Below the pieces are notes generated by a model. That model was not told the origin of the DNA and ran no database searches. It saw nothing but the letters and a program-made list of their open reading frames with translations. The position numbers and the translations under genes were made by a program. This document shows, piece after piece, positions 52,471 to 60,900 of a stretch of 64,000 nt of DNA. Numbering within the stretch: position 1 is the stretch's first letter; the number at the start of each line of letters is the position of its first letter. Source of the DNA: Luteimicrobium subarcticum (GTDB lineage: Bacteria; Actinomycetota; Actinomycetes; Actinomycetales; Cellulomonadaceae); the NCBI RefSeq assembly GCF_002798015.1, contig NZ_PGTZ01000011.1, forward strand, positions 166,182 to 230,181, written 5' to 3'.

Positions 52471-53592
52471 TCACGGCTCGCCTGCTCTCGGGAGCCGCAC
52501 CGTGACGGTGAGCCCACCGCCGGGGCGGGGAGCGAGGGCGAGCGTCCCGCGGTGCGCACGCACGATGCTCGTGGCGATCGCGAGCCCGAGCCCGACGCCC
52601 GGGTGGTCCGCCCGGGAGCGACCGTTGCCGCGCTGGAACGGCTCCGCCAGCGTCGCGACGAGGCCCGGCGGCAGGTCGTCGCACGTGTTCTCGACGAGGA
52701 GCGTCACGCCGAGCGGCGACGCCGCTGTCGTCACGCGCACGTCCCCGCCCGTGGGCAGGTTGTGGACGATCGCGTTGTGCACGAGGTTCGTGGTGAGCTG
52801 CAGCAGCAGCGCGGGCGACCCGATCGTCGTCGCACCGGCATCGCCCGCGCCCTCGAGCGCGACCTGACGCTGCTCGGCCAGGGGCAGCAGCGTCTCGACG
52901 GCGTCCTCGGCCAGCAGCGACAGGTCGACGCGCTCGCGCGCGAAGGCTCCTTGGTCGGCGCGGCTGAGCACGAGGAGCGCCTCAGTGAGGTCGACGGCGC
53001 GCGTGTTGACGACCCGCAGGCGGGCGAGCAGCGCGCCGACGTCGCGGTCAGGGTCTTGCTCGGCGACGGCGAGCATCGCCTGGGTGACGGCGAGCGGGGT
53101 GCGGAGCTCGTGCGAGGCGTTGGCTGCGAACCTTCGCTGCTCGGCGACCTGCGCCTCGAGCCGTTCGAGCATGGTGTCGAACGCGTCGGCGAGGTCGCGG
53201 AGCTCGTCGCGACGGCCGGGCAGCCGGACGCGGTGCGAGAGGGTCCCGTCGGCGGCGACCCGCGCCGCGTCGGTGATGCGGGTCAGCGGCGCAAGCATGC
53301 GGCGCGCGAGGAACCATCCGCCCACGAGGCCGAAGACCAGCAGCAGCCCCAGCATGAGCAGGGCCTTGGGGGCGAACGCGTCCCAGAGGTCGGAGCGGCC
53401 CGGCACGAACAGCGCGGGACCGGGGCGGCCGCCACTGTCGTCCGGCGTGGGGACGAGGACCGCCTCCGCCGGGACGTACCGCAGCAGGAAGACGAGGACG
53501 ACGGAGATCAGGCCCACGCCCGCGACCATGACCAGCCCGGCGTAGCTCAGCGTGAGCTTGAGCCGGACGCTGAGGCCCCGCTCGCGGGTCAC
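52471..53592 (-). CDS. Sensor histidine kinase (VanS-like)
   Basis: A 373-residue membrane sensor. Two transmembrane segments (about 10-35 and 75-98) bracket a short extracytoplasmic loop of about 40 residues. Then come a HAMP linker (RRMLAPLTRITDAARVAADG), the H-box FAANASHELRTPLAVTQAML, the N-box LTTNLVHNAIVHN, and the G boxes GVGLGLAIATSIVRAH. The GTG start overlaps the response-regulator stop (GTGA). Placement opposite vanY- and vanZ-like genes suggests a cell-wall or glycopeptide signal. Confidence 0.9.
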   Translation of the reverse strand: MTRERGLSVRLKLTLSYAGLVMVAGVGLISVVLVFLLRYVPAEAVLVPTPDDSGGRPGPALFVPGRSDLWDAFAPKALLMLGLLLVFGLVGGWFLARRMLAPLTRITDAARVAADGTLSHRVRLPGRRDELRDLADAFDTMLERLEAQVAEQRRFAANASHELRTPLAVTQAMLAVAEQDPDRDVGALLARLRVVNTRAVDLTEALLVLSRADQGAFARERVDLSLLAEDAVETLLPLAEQRQVALEGAGDAGATTIGSPALLLQLTTNLVHNAIVHNLPTGGDVRVTTAASPLGVTLLVENTCDDLPPGLVATLAEPFQRGNGRSRADHPGVGLGLAIATSIVRAHRGTLALAPRPGGGLTVTVRLPRAGEP

Positions 53593-54302
53593 GGTCCGGT
53601 CTCCGCCGCGGGCGCGTGCGGCGCCAAGGGCCCCGCCGCACGTGCCCCGTCGATCCGGTAGCCCACGCCCGGCACGGTCGCGACGAGCCAGGGCTCGCCG
53701 AGGCGTTTGCGCAGGCCGGACACGGTGATGCGCACCGCGTTGGTGAACGGATCGGCGTTCACGTCCCACGCCCGTTCGAGCAGCTCTTCGGCGCTCACGA
53801 CGCCGCCGTCCGCCGCGACGAGCACCTCGAGCACGGCGAACTGCTTGCGGGTGAGCGCGACGTACCGGCCGTCCCGGTACACCTCGCGTCGGAACGGGTC
53901 GAGGCGCAGGCCGGCGACCTCGAGCACGGGCGGACGGTGGCTGGCCCGACGCCGGTCGAGGGCGCGCAGCCGCAGGACCAGCTCGCGCAGCTCGAACGGC
54001 TTGGTCAGGTAGTCGTCCGCGCCGAGCTCGAACCCGGACACCTTGTCGTCGAGACGGTCGGCGGCGGTCAGCATGAGGACCGGCAGGCCGGTGCCGGACG
54101 CGACGACGCGCCGCGCCACCTGGTCGCCGGGGACCCCCGGCACGTCCCGGTCGAGGACGGCGATGTCGTAGGCGTTGACGGCCAGGAGCTTCAGGGCCGT
54201 GTCGCCGTCGCCGGCGACGTCGGCCGCGATCGCCTCCAGCCGCAGCCCGTCGCGGATCGCGTCCGCCAGGTACGGCTCGTCCTCGAGGATCAGCACACGC
54301 AT
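53589..54302 (-). CDS. Response regulator, OmpR/PhoB family (VanR-like)
   Basis: A 237-residue two-domain regulator. The receiver has the acidic pair LILEDEP, the phospho-acceptor in YDIAVLDRDVPG, and the conserved Lys in YLTKPFELRELVLRL. The winged-helix DNA-binding domain ends in VRITVSGLRKRLGEP and TVPGVGYRID. It pairs with the overlapping kinase gene and diverges from the vanY-like gene across 86 bp, which probably contains its binding sites. Confidence 0.92.
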   Translation of the reverse strand: MRVLILEDEPYLADAIRDGLRLEAIAADVAGDGDTALKLLAVNAYDIAVLDRDVPGVPGDQVARRVVASGTGLPVLMLTAADRLDDKVSGFELGADDYLTKPFELRELVLRLRALDRRRASHRPPVLEVAGLRLDPFRREVYRDGRYVALTRKQFAVLEVLVAADGGVVSAEELLERAWDVNADPFTNAVRITVSGLRKRLGEPWLVATVPGVGYRIDGARAAGPLAPHAPAAETGP

Positions 54303-54388
54303 GGCCCCATGCTCCCGGGCGGGGCGTATCGCGCGCATATCGAGAACCGCGTACGCCACCGCAACACGCCGCCGCGTGGACTGGGGGC

Positions 54389-55045
54389 ATGACTTCTCAG
54401 CACGTCTCGCCCGGCCGCCGCTGGCGGCGGGGAACGACCGTTCTCGCCGCCTGTGCCGTCCTCGGGACCGGCGGCGTCGCGGCCGCCGCACACCTCGGGC
54501 CTGCGAGCGCCGGCCCGACGGGCTCGGCAGCGTCTGCCGGCGGCACGGACCAGGCGCCTGCGGCGGCACCGCCACGACTGGCTGCGGCTCGCTCGAGCGA
54601 CGAGGGAGAGGGGACGTCCGGGGTGACGAGGGTGTTCGGTCACGCGGAGACCGTCACCCGCCTCGACCCGGAGCTGCTCGACGCGCTCCGCCGGGCAGCG
54701 ACCGCCGCGGAGCAGGACGGCGTGGGGTTCGTCGTCGACAGCGGCTGGCGGTCGGCGGCCGACCAGCAGCGGCTCCTCGACGACGCCGTGGTGACGTACG
54801 GGTCGCTCGCCGCGGCGCAACGCTGGGTCGCCACGCCGGAGACGTCCCAGCACGTCCGGGGTGAGGCCGTCGACCTCGGACCCGTCACGGCGAGGACCTG
54901 GCTGGAGCGCCACGGCGCGGCGTACGGCCTGTGCCGGACGTACGCGAACGAGTCGTGGCACTACGAGCTGCGCACGAGCGCCGTGCGGAACGGGTGCCCC
55001 GCGCCGTACGCGGACGCCGCGCACGACCCGAGGATGCAGCGATGA
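54389..55045 (+). CDS. M15-family D,D-carboxypeptidase (VanY-like)
   Basis: A 218-residue exported peptidase. Residues 1-40 form a signal peptide (RRWRRGTTVLAACAVLG, then an Ala-rich cleavage region). Zinc ligands appear in SQHVRGEAVDLGP and ESWHYELR, the SxHxxGxAxD and HxE-like motifs of VanY/M15B. It would trim the terminal D-Ala of peptidoglycan stem peptides outside the membrane. Its stop overlaps the VanZ-like start (ATGA). No VanHAX genes are seen. Confidence 0.87.
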   Translation: MTSQHVSPGRRWRRGTTVLAACAVLGTGGVAAAAHLGPASAGPTGSAASAGGTDQAPAAAPPRLAAARSSDEGEGTSGVTRVFGHAETVTRLDPELLDALRRAATAAEQDGVGFVVDSGWRSAADQQRLLDDAVVTYGSLAAAQRWVATPETSQHVRGEAVDLGPVTARTWLERHGAAYGLCRTYANESWHYELRTSAVRNGCPAPYADAAHDPRMQR

Positions 55046-55707
55046 CCGTCGTCGTGAAGGGGGCCGTGGGCGACGCCGGGTCCGAGGACGCGCCCGGCCA
55101 CACCGGGTCGCGGCGGCTCGTCGCACTGTTCGCGGTCTACCTCGTGCTGCTCGTCTGGCTCGTGCTCTGGAAGTTCGACCTGCCCTGGCGGGGGCCGGAC
55201 GCCGAGCGCACCGTGAAGCTCGTGCCGTTCGTCGCCGCCGGCGGGAACGGGGCGAGCCGACCGAGTGAGGTTCTGGCAAACGTCCTGCTGTTCGTCCCGT
55301 TCGGGCTCTACCTCGGCCTGCTCGGGTCGCGGATCCGGTGGGGTCGGGCGTGCCGTGCGGTCGCAGCGGCGAGCGCGGGGCTGGAGGTTGCGGAGTACGT
55401 CCTCGCGGTGGGGCGCTCCGACGTCACCGATGTCGTCACGAACACCCTCGGGGGCGTGGCGGGACTCGTCGTCGTGGCGGTGGTTCGGCGAGCCGTCCCC
55501 GGTCGAGCGGAGCGGGCACTGGCGCGGGTGTGCGCTGCCACGACCGTGATCGCCATAGTGGCCGTCGCTGCGTTCGTCGCGGCGCCCGGGCAGCTGCACA
55601 ACGGTCTCGCCGGAGCCGGGAACCACGGGCGGCCAGGCCAGGGGCCCGACAGCGTGCCACCCCTGCACGATGGAAGCGGCTCGCAGGGGCCGCCTGGCGG
55701 CAAGTGA
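55042..55707 (+). CDS. VanZ family membrane protein
   Basis: A 221-residue protein with four main hydrophobic segments and the VanZ signature (VKLVPF, then ANVLLFVPFGLYLGLLG, and the DVTDVVTNTLGGVAGL motif near the third segment). VanZ homologues are linked to glycopeptide tolerance by an unclear mechanism. A hydrophilic Gly/Pro-rich tail of about 40 residues follows the last segment. It is translationally coupled to the VanY-like gene. Confidence 0.87.
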   Translation: MTVVVKGAVGDAGSEDAPGHTGSRRLVALFAVYLVLLVWLVLWKFDLPWRGPDAERTVKLVPFVAAGGNGASRPSEVLANVLLFVPFGLYLGLLGSRIRWGRACRAVAAASAGLEVAEYVLAVGRSDVTDVVTNTLGGVAGLVVVAVVRRAVPGRAERALARVCAATTVIAIVAVAAFVAAPGQLHNGLAGAGNHGRPGQGPDSVPPLHDGSGSQGPPGGK

Positions 55708-55765
55708 CGCGGTGTCACGCAGGCTGTGGACGCGCGAACGGGGAAGAACGGGACGTGGCTATCCT

Positions 55766-55795
55766 CCTGACGGGGGCGAGGGGCGTCCCGTCAGG
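55766..55795 (+). promoter_or_regulatory. Hairpin overlapping the toxin ribosome site
   Basis: CCTGACGGG and CCCGTCAGG form a perfect 9-bp stem with a 12-nt loop. The right arm runs into the purine-rich AGGGGGT that precedes the GTG at 55806, so folding could hide the ribosome site. Confidence 0.45.
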
Positions 55796-55805
55796 GGGTC
55801 CGTAC

Positions 55806-57623
55806 GTGGGTCGTCCGGTGGATTGGTCGCCGGTGGGTCTGGACATCGATCCGACGCCGGGTGATCCGGTACTGGTGCTGGCGGGCGGTCGGGACTACCT
55901 GGACGTCGCGACGGCGATCGATGACGCGGCGTCGGCGTTGGACCAGTTGTCGGTCGACGGGACGGTGTCGGCGGCCGTGGATGCGGTGATGGACCGCAAG
56001 GAAGACGTCATCGCGGACATCCGGAAAGCGCACGGCCGCTACGAGGCCGCGGGCAACGCCCTGGTGGGCTATGCGGGGGTGCTGGACCGGGTCCAGTCGG
56101 ACACGCTGGCGGCGTTGAACTCGGCGATCTCCGCGCTGGACGAGTCGGCGGACGCGACCGGGACCAAGAGTCGGTGGCAGCAGCTCGCAGACGACGCCCA
56201 GGATCCGCACGAGAAGACGGTCTACCAGCACAAGGCTGATGCGGCGGGTGACCAGGTCACTGCGGCCCATGGTGTGGTGAACGCGGCGAAGGGTGACATC
56301 GACACCGCGGTCGCCGACCGGGACCGCGCGGCGGACAACGCCATCGCCCAAATCACCGACATCACCAGTCACGATGATCTGAACGACTCGTGGTGGGACG
56401 ACTGGGGGTCGAAGGTCGTCGCCGCGATCGCCGATATCGCCGATGTGATCTCGGCGATCGCGGGGATCCTCGCGATCGTGGTCGCGTTCATCCCCGTGGT
56501 CGGCACCGCCCTCGCCGGTGTTCTCTTAGTGGTCGCGGCGGTCGCGGCCATCGTGTCCGCGTTAGCCAACATCGCGTTAGCGGCCACCGGCGAGAGATCC
56601 TGGCTCGACGCGGGGATCGCGATCGCCGGCGCCGCCCTGAGTGTCATCGGCCTGGGTGCCGCGGCGAAGGCCGCCACCGGGATCTCCAAGGTCGCCCTCA
56701 AAGCCGGAGCACGCGAGTCGCTCTCCGGGTTGAAGGGGCTCGCGAAGGGCGGGATCAAGAACGGGCTCGAAGGCTTCGGCCGCAAGCCCGCGTGCAAGAT
56801 CGGGTTCGGGACCTGCTTCACCGCCGGCACCCTCATCCGCACCCCCGACGGCGACAAACCCATCGAAGACCTCCGCCCCGGCGACAAGGTCTACACCCAC
56901 GACCTCGCCGCCGGTCTCGACGTCATCGAGACCATCGAAGAGACCTTCGTCCGGACCACCACGACCCTCTACCACCTGACCATCGCCGGCCAGCGCGTCA
57001 CCACGACCGACGAACACCCCTTCATGGTCCAGGGAATGGGCTGGATCACGGCACGCGACCTCACCGTCGGCGACCACCTCGTCACCGCCGGCGACTCACA
57101 GTCCGGCACCGTCCGCCTCGACACCATCGACATCCAACACGTCGACCCCGCCAGCGCAGGCGAGACCCCCGGCGGCGTGACCGTCTACAACATCCACGTC
57201 CGCACCCACCACACCTACTACGTCCTCGCAGGCGACAGCGCCGTCCTCGTCCACAACATGGGAAATCACGACCAAGTGTCCCGCTACAGTGACCTGATCT
57301 CAGAGCGGCGACGTGCACATATTTTGGATGGGGACGCGACCGGCGGCGGACATCGATGGCCAGGCGCCGAAGGAAAGACGCCATTTCCGCAGGAGTGGTC
57401 AGACGAGGATGTACTGGAGCACGCCATGGATATCGCGACTGATCCACGCACGACCTGGACCGGTGGAGGGCCGGGAGGTGCGCTTCTGACGCGTCGAGGT
57501 CTGCCAGCCCGCTTCGTCGCGATCGCGGAACGCGGCGGCGTCCGGATGAAGGTGGTCTTCGAGCCAGCTGGCGAAGGTGTCATTACTGCTCATCCGATCG
57601 AAGGAGCTTCCGATGGATCTTGA
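55806..57623 (+). CDS. Polymorphic toxin: helical N-terminus, HINT domain, EndoU nuclease tip
   Basis: 605 residues. Residues 1-200 are polar helices of the kind found in type VII-exported toxins. About 204-292 is strongly hydrophobic (IADVISAIAGILAIVVAFIP onward). A HINT (intein/hedgehog-like) autoprotease runs from C337 (CFTAGTLIRTPDGDKPIEDL) to VLVHN484. The tip (485-605) matches bacterial EndoU RNases: H505 in AHILDGD, H516 in GGGHRW, then GKTPFPQEWSDE and TAHP near the end. HINT cleavage would release the RNase tip. The export route is inferred, with no secretion genes in the window. The tip is lower in GC, as expected for a swapped module. The GTG start has AGGGGGT upstream. Confidence 0.85.
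   Translation: MGRPVDWSPVGLDIDPTPGDPVLVLAGGRDYLDVATAIDDAASALDQLSVDGTVSAAVDAVMDRKEDVIADIRKAHGRYEAAGNALVGYAGVLDRVQSDTLAALNSAISALDESADATGTKSRWQQLADDAQDPHEKTVYQHKADAAGDQVTAAHGVVNAAKGDIDTAVADRDRAADNAIAQITDITSHDDLNDSWWDDWGSKVVAAIADIADVISAIAGILAIVVAFIPVVGTALAGVLLVVAAVAAIVSALANIALAATGERSWLDAGIAIAGAALSVIGLGAAAKAATGISKVALKAGARESLSGLKGLAKGGIKNGLEGFGRKPACKIGFGTCFTAGTLIRTPDGDKPIEDLRPGDKVYTHDLAAGLDVIETIEETFVRTTTTLYHLTIAGQRVTTTDEHPFMVQGMGWITARDLTVGDHLVTAGDSQSGTVRLDTIDIQHVDPASAGETPGGVTVYNIHVRTHHTYYVLAGDSAVLVHNMGNHDQVSRYSDLISERRRAHILDGDATGGGHRWPGAEGKTPFPQEWSDEDVLEHAMDIATDPRTTWTGGGPGGALLTRRGLPARFVAIAERGGVRMKVVFEPAGEGVITAHPIEGASDGS
55824..56059 (+). repeat. Direct repeat copy 2 (toxin 5' end)
   Basis: Partner of the 236-bp repeat at 50149-50384. 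Both copies have the same orientation and flank the GNAT gene and the Van-like cluster. Confidence 0.85.
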
Positions 57624-57873
57624 GGCTCGACTGCTCAGTCTCGGTCAAGACTTGGCCCTCCGAACGGCCGCTGAAACACTCGACGAGTACCTCGATCTTG
57701 TCCGGGCGGGCGAGTACGGGGTCGCTCTCGAGATCTTGTGCGACCGCCTTGACGACGCGCAGGCGCCGCTTCTGCGTTCCGACGTGGAGGTCATCCAAGC
57801 GCTGGCGCGAGAGATGCAGCTCGATCGCCCCAGCATCGCCTTCATCCGGGACCTCATCCCTGAAGGAGAGTGA
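57613..57873 (+). CDS. MafI-family immunity protein
   Basis: An 86-residue helical protein starting MDLEARLLSLGQDLALRTAA, with YLDLVRAGEYGVALEILCDRL and AREMQLDRPSIAFIRDLIP. This pattern matches MafI-type immunity proteins, which pair with EndoU-type toxins such as neisserial MafB. AAGGAG lies 6 nt before the ATG, and the gene overlaps the toxin end by 11 nt. It should bind and block the EndoU tip in the producer cell. About 115 nt separate it from metH. Confidence 0.8.
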   Translation: MDLEARLLSLGQDLALRTAAETLDEYLDLVRAGEYGVALEILCDRLDDAQAPLLRSDVEVIQALAREMQLDRPSIAFIRDLIPEGE

Positions 57874-57976
57874 CGTCAGAATGCGCTCGTCACTCCACCT
57901 TGCGACCGCGCCGAGCTCGGCGTGATGACTCCGTGCCGGTCCGCGGACGCACCCTCACCGCACGGGCTCGCCGCAC

Positions 57977-57982
57977 TACGCT
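57977..57982 (+). promoter_or_regulatory. -10 box, leaderless start of metH
   Basis: TACGCT ends 6 nt before the ATG at 57989. No ribosome site is seen. No cobalamin riboswitch is recognisable in the 115 nt upstream. Confidence 0.5.
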
Positions 57983-57988
57983 GACCGC

Positions 57989-60900
57989 ATGCCCGCACAC
58001 GTCGACCTGCCCCTCCTCCCCCGCGCCGCGGCTCTCGCCGAGGCGTTGCGCACGCGCGTCGTCGTCGCGGACGGTGCGATGGGCACGATGATCCAGGCGC
58101 AGGACCCGTCGCTCGACGACTACCAGGGCCTCGAGGGCTGCAACGAGATCCTCAACGTGTCGCGCCCCGACATCATCGGCGCGGTGCACGACGCTTACCT
58201 CGCCGTGGGCGTGGACGCGATCGAGACGAACACGTTCGGTGCGAACTGGTCCAACCTCGCGGACTACGACATCGACGACCGGATCACGGAGCTCGCCGAG
58301 GCGGGCGCCCGGATCGCCCGCGAGCGGGCGGACGCACACGCGACGCCCGACCACCCGCGCTGGGTGCTGGGCTCGATGGGCCCGGGCACCAAGCTGCCGA
58401 GCCTCGGGCACACCACGTACCAGCACTTGAAGGACACGTTCGCGCAGGCCGCGCTCGGGCTGGTGCAGGGCGGCGCGGACGCGATCCTCGTCGAGACGAG
58501 CCAGGACCTGCTGCAGGCGAAGGCCGCGGTCAACGGGTCGAAGGCCGCGATGGCGGAGCTCGGGCACCGGGTGCCGATCATCGTGTCCGTGACGGTCGAG
58601 ACCACGGGCACGATGCTCATGGGCTCGGAGATCGGCGCGGCCCTCACGACGCTGCAGGCCATCGGCGTCGACGCGATCGGCCTGAACTGCGCGACGGGCC
58701 CCGACCAGATGAGCGAGCACCTGCGTCACCTGGCCAAGCACGCGGACATCCCCGTGACCTGCATGCCGAACGCCGGTCTGCCCGTCCTCGGCGCGAACGG
58801 CGCCAGCTATCCCCTGACGCCCGACGAGCTCGCCGCCGCGCACACGCAGTTCGCGCGCGAGTTCGGGCTGGGGCTCGTCGGGGGGTGCTGCGGCACGACG
58901 CCCGAGCACCTCGCGCGCGTCGTCGAGGCCGTGCGGGCGCAGCCGGTCGCGGAGCGCGCGCCCGAGCGTGAGAACGGCGTCGCGTCGCTGTACTCGCACG
59001 TGGACTTCCGCCAGGACGCGTCGTTCCTCGCGATCGGTGAGCGCACCAACGCGAACGGGTCGAAGGCGTTCCGCGAGGCGATGCTCGCGGAGGACTGGGA
59101 CGAGTGCGTCCAGATCGCGCGCGCGCAGACGCGCGACGGCGCGCACCTGCTCGACGTGTGCATCGACTACGTGGGCCGCGACGGCGTGGCGGACGCCCGC
59201 GAGGTCGTCTCGCGCCTCGCGTCGGCGTCGACGCTGCCGCTCGTCATGGACTCGACCGAACCGGCAGTCCTGCAGGCGGGGCTCGAGCTCATCGGCGGGC
59301 GCGCGGTCGTGAACTCGGTGAACTTCGAGGACGGCGACGGCCCGACGTCCCGGTACGCGCGGATCATGCCGCTCGTCGTGGAGCACGGCGCGGCGGTCGT
59401 CGCGCTGACCATCGACGAGGAGGGCCAGGCCCGCACGCGCGAGGGCAAGGTCGCGATCGCGTCCCGGCTCATCGACGACCTCACCGGGGTGTGGGGCATG
59501 CGACGCGACGACATCATCGTCGACGCGCTGACGTTCCCCATCGCGACCGGCCAGGAGGAGACGCGGCGCGACGCCATCGAGACGATCGAGGCGATCCGCG
59601 AGATCACGACGAAGTACCCCGGTGTGCACACGACCCTCGGGGTGTCGAACGTGTCGTTCGGCCTCAACCCGGCCGCGCGCACGGTGCTCAACTCGGTGTT
59701 CCTGCACGAGTGCGTGCAGGCGGGGCTGGACTCCGCGATCGTGCACGCCGCGAAGATCCTTCCCCTCAACCAGATCCCGGACGACCAGCGCCAGGCGGCG
59801 CTCGACCTCGTGTGGGACAAGCGCGAGTACGACGCCGAGGGCAACCTCACGCACGACCCGCTCGCACACCTGCTCGACCTGTTCTCCGGCGTGAACATGT
59901 CGGAGCTGCGCGACCAGCGGGCCGCCGAGCTCGCCGCGCTGCCCGTGGGCGAGCGCCTGCAGCGACGCATCATCGACGGCGAGCTCAAGGGCCTCGAGGA
60001 CGACCTCGACCAGGCGCGCCTCGTCGAGGGCATGAAGGCGCTCGACATCGTCAACGACCAGCTGCTCGAGGGCATGAAGGTGGTCGGCGAGCTGTTCGGC
60101 AAGGGCGAGATGCAGCTGCCGTTCGTGCTCCAGTCGGCCGAGGTCATGAAGAAGGCCGTGGCACTGCTCGAGCCGCACATGGAGAAGATCGAAGGCTCGT
60201 CCGGGAGCAAGGGGTCGATCGTGCTCGCGACCGTGCGCGGCGACGTCCACGACATCGGCAAGAACCTCGTCGACATCATCCTGACCAACAACGGCTACAC
60301 GGTGCACAACATCGGCATCAAGCAGCCGATCTCCGCGATCATCGAGGCCGCCGAGCAGCACGACGCCGACGTCATCGGCATGTCGGGCCTGCTCGTGAAG
60401 TCGACCGTCGTCATGAAGGAGAACCTCGAGGAGCTGTCGTCGCGTGGGCTTGCGAAGCGGTGGCCCGTGCTGCTGGGCGGCGCCGCGCTCACGCGCACGT
60501 ACGTCGAGGACGACCTGGCTGGCATGTTCGACGGCGAGGTCCGGTACGCGCGCGACGCGTTCGAGGGGCTGCGGCTCATGGAGCCTCTCGTGCGGGTGGC
60601 GCGCGGCGAGGATCCGTCCACCGTGGGGCTCCCGCCGCTCAAGAAGCGTCGCCACGCGACCGTCAAGCTCGCGGAGACGCCCGACGAGGAGCTGCCGGCG
60701 CGCTCCGACGTGGCCGCCGACAACCCGGTGCCGGAGCCGCCGTTCTGGGGGACCCGGATCGTCAAGGGGCTGCAGCTCGCCGACTACGCGAAGTTCCTCG
60801 ACGAGCGCGCGACGTTCATGGGCCAGTGGGGGCTCAAGCCCGGGCGCGGCGCGGACGGCAAGACCTACGAGGAGCTCGTCGAGACGGAGGGGCGGCCGCG

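Noticed and set aside
57874..57988. Cobalamin riboswitch before metH
   Set aside because: The 115-nt gap is too short and no B12-box-like sequence is visible. A -10 box sits directly before the ATG.
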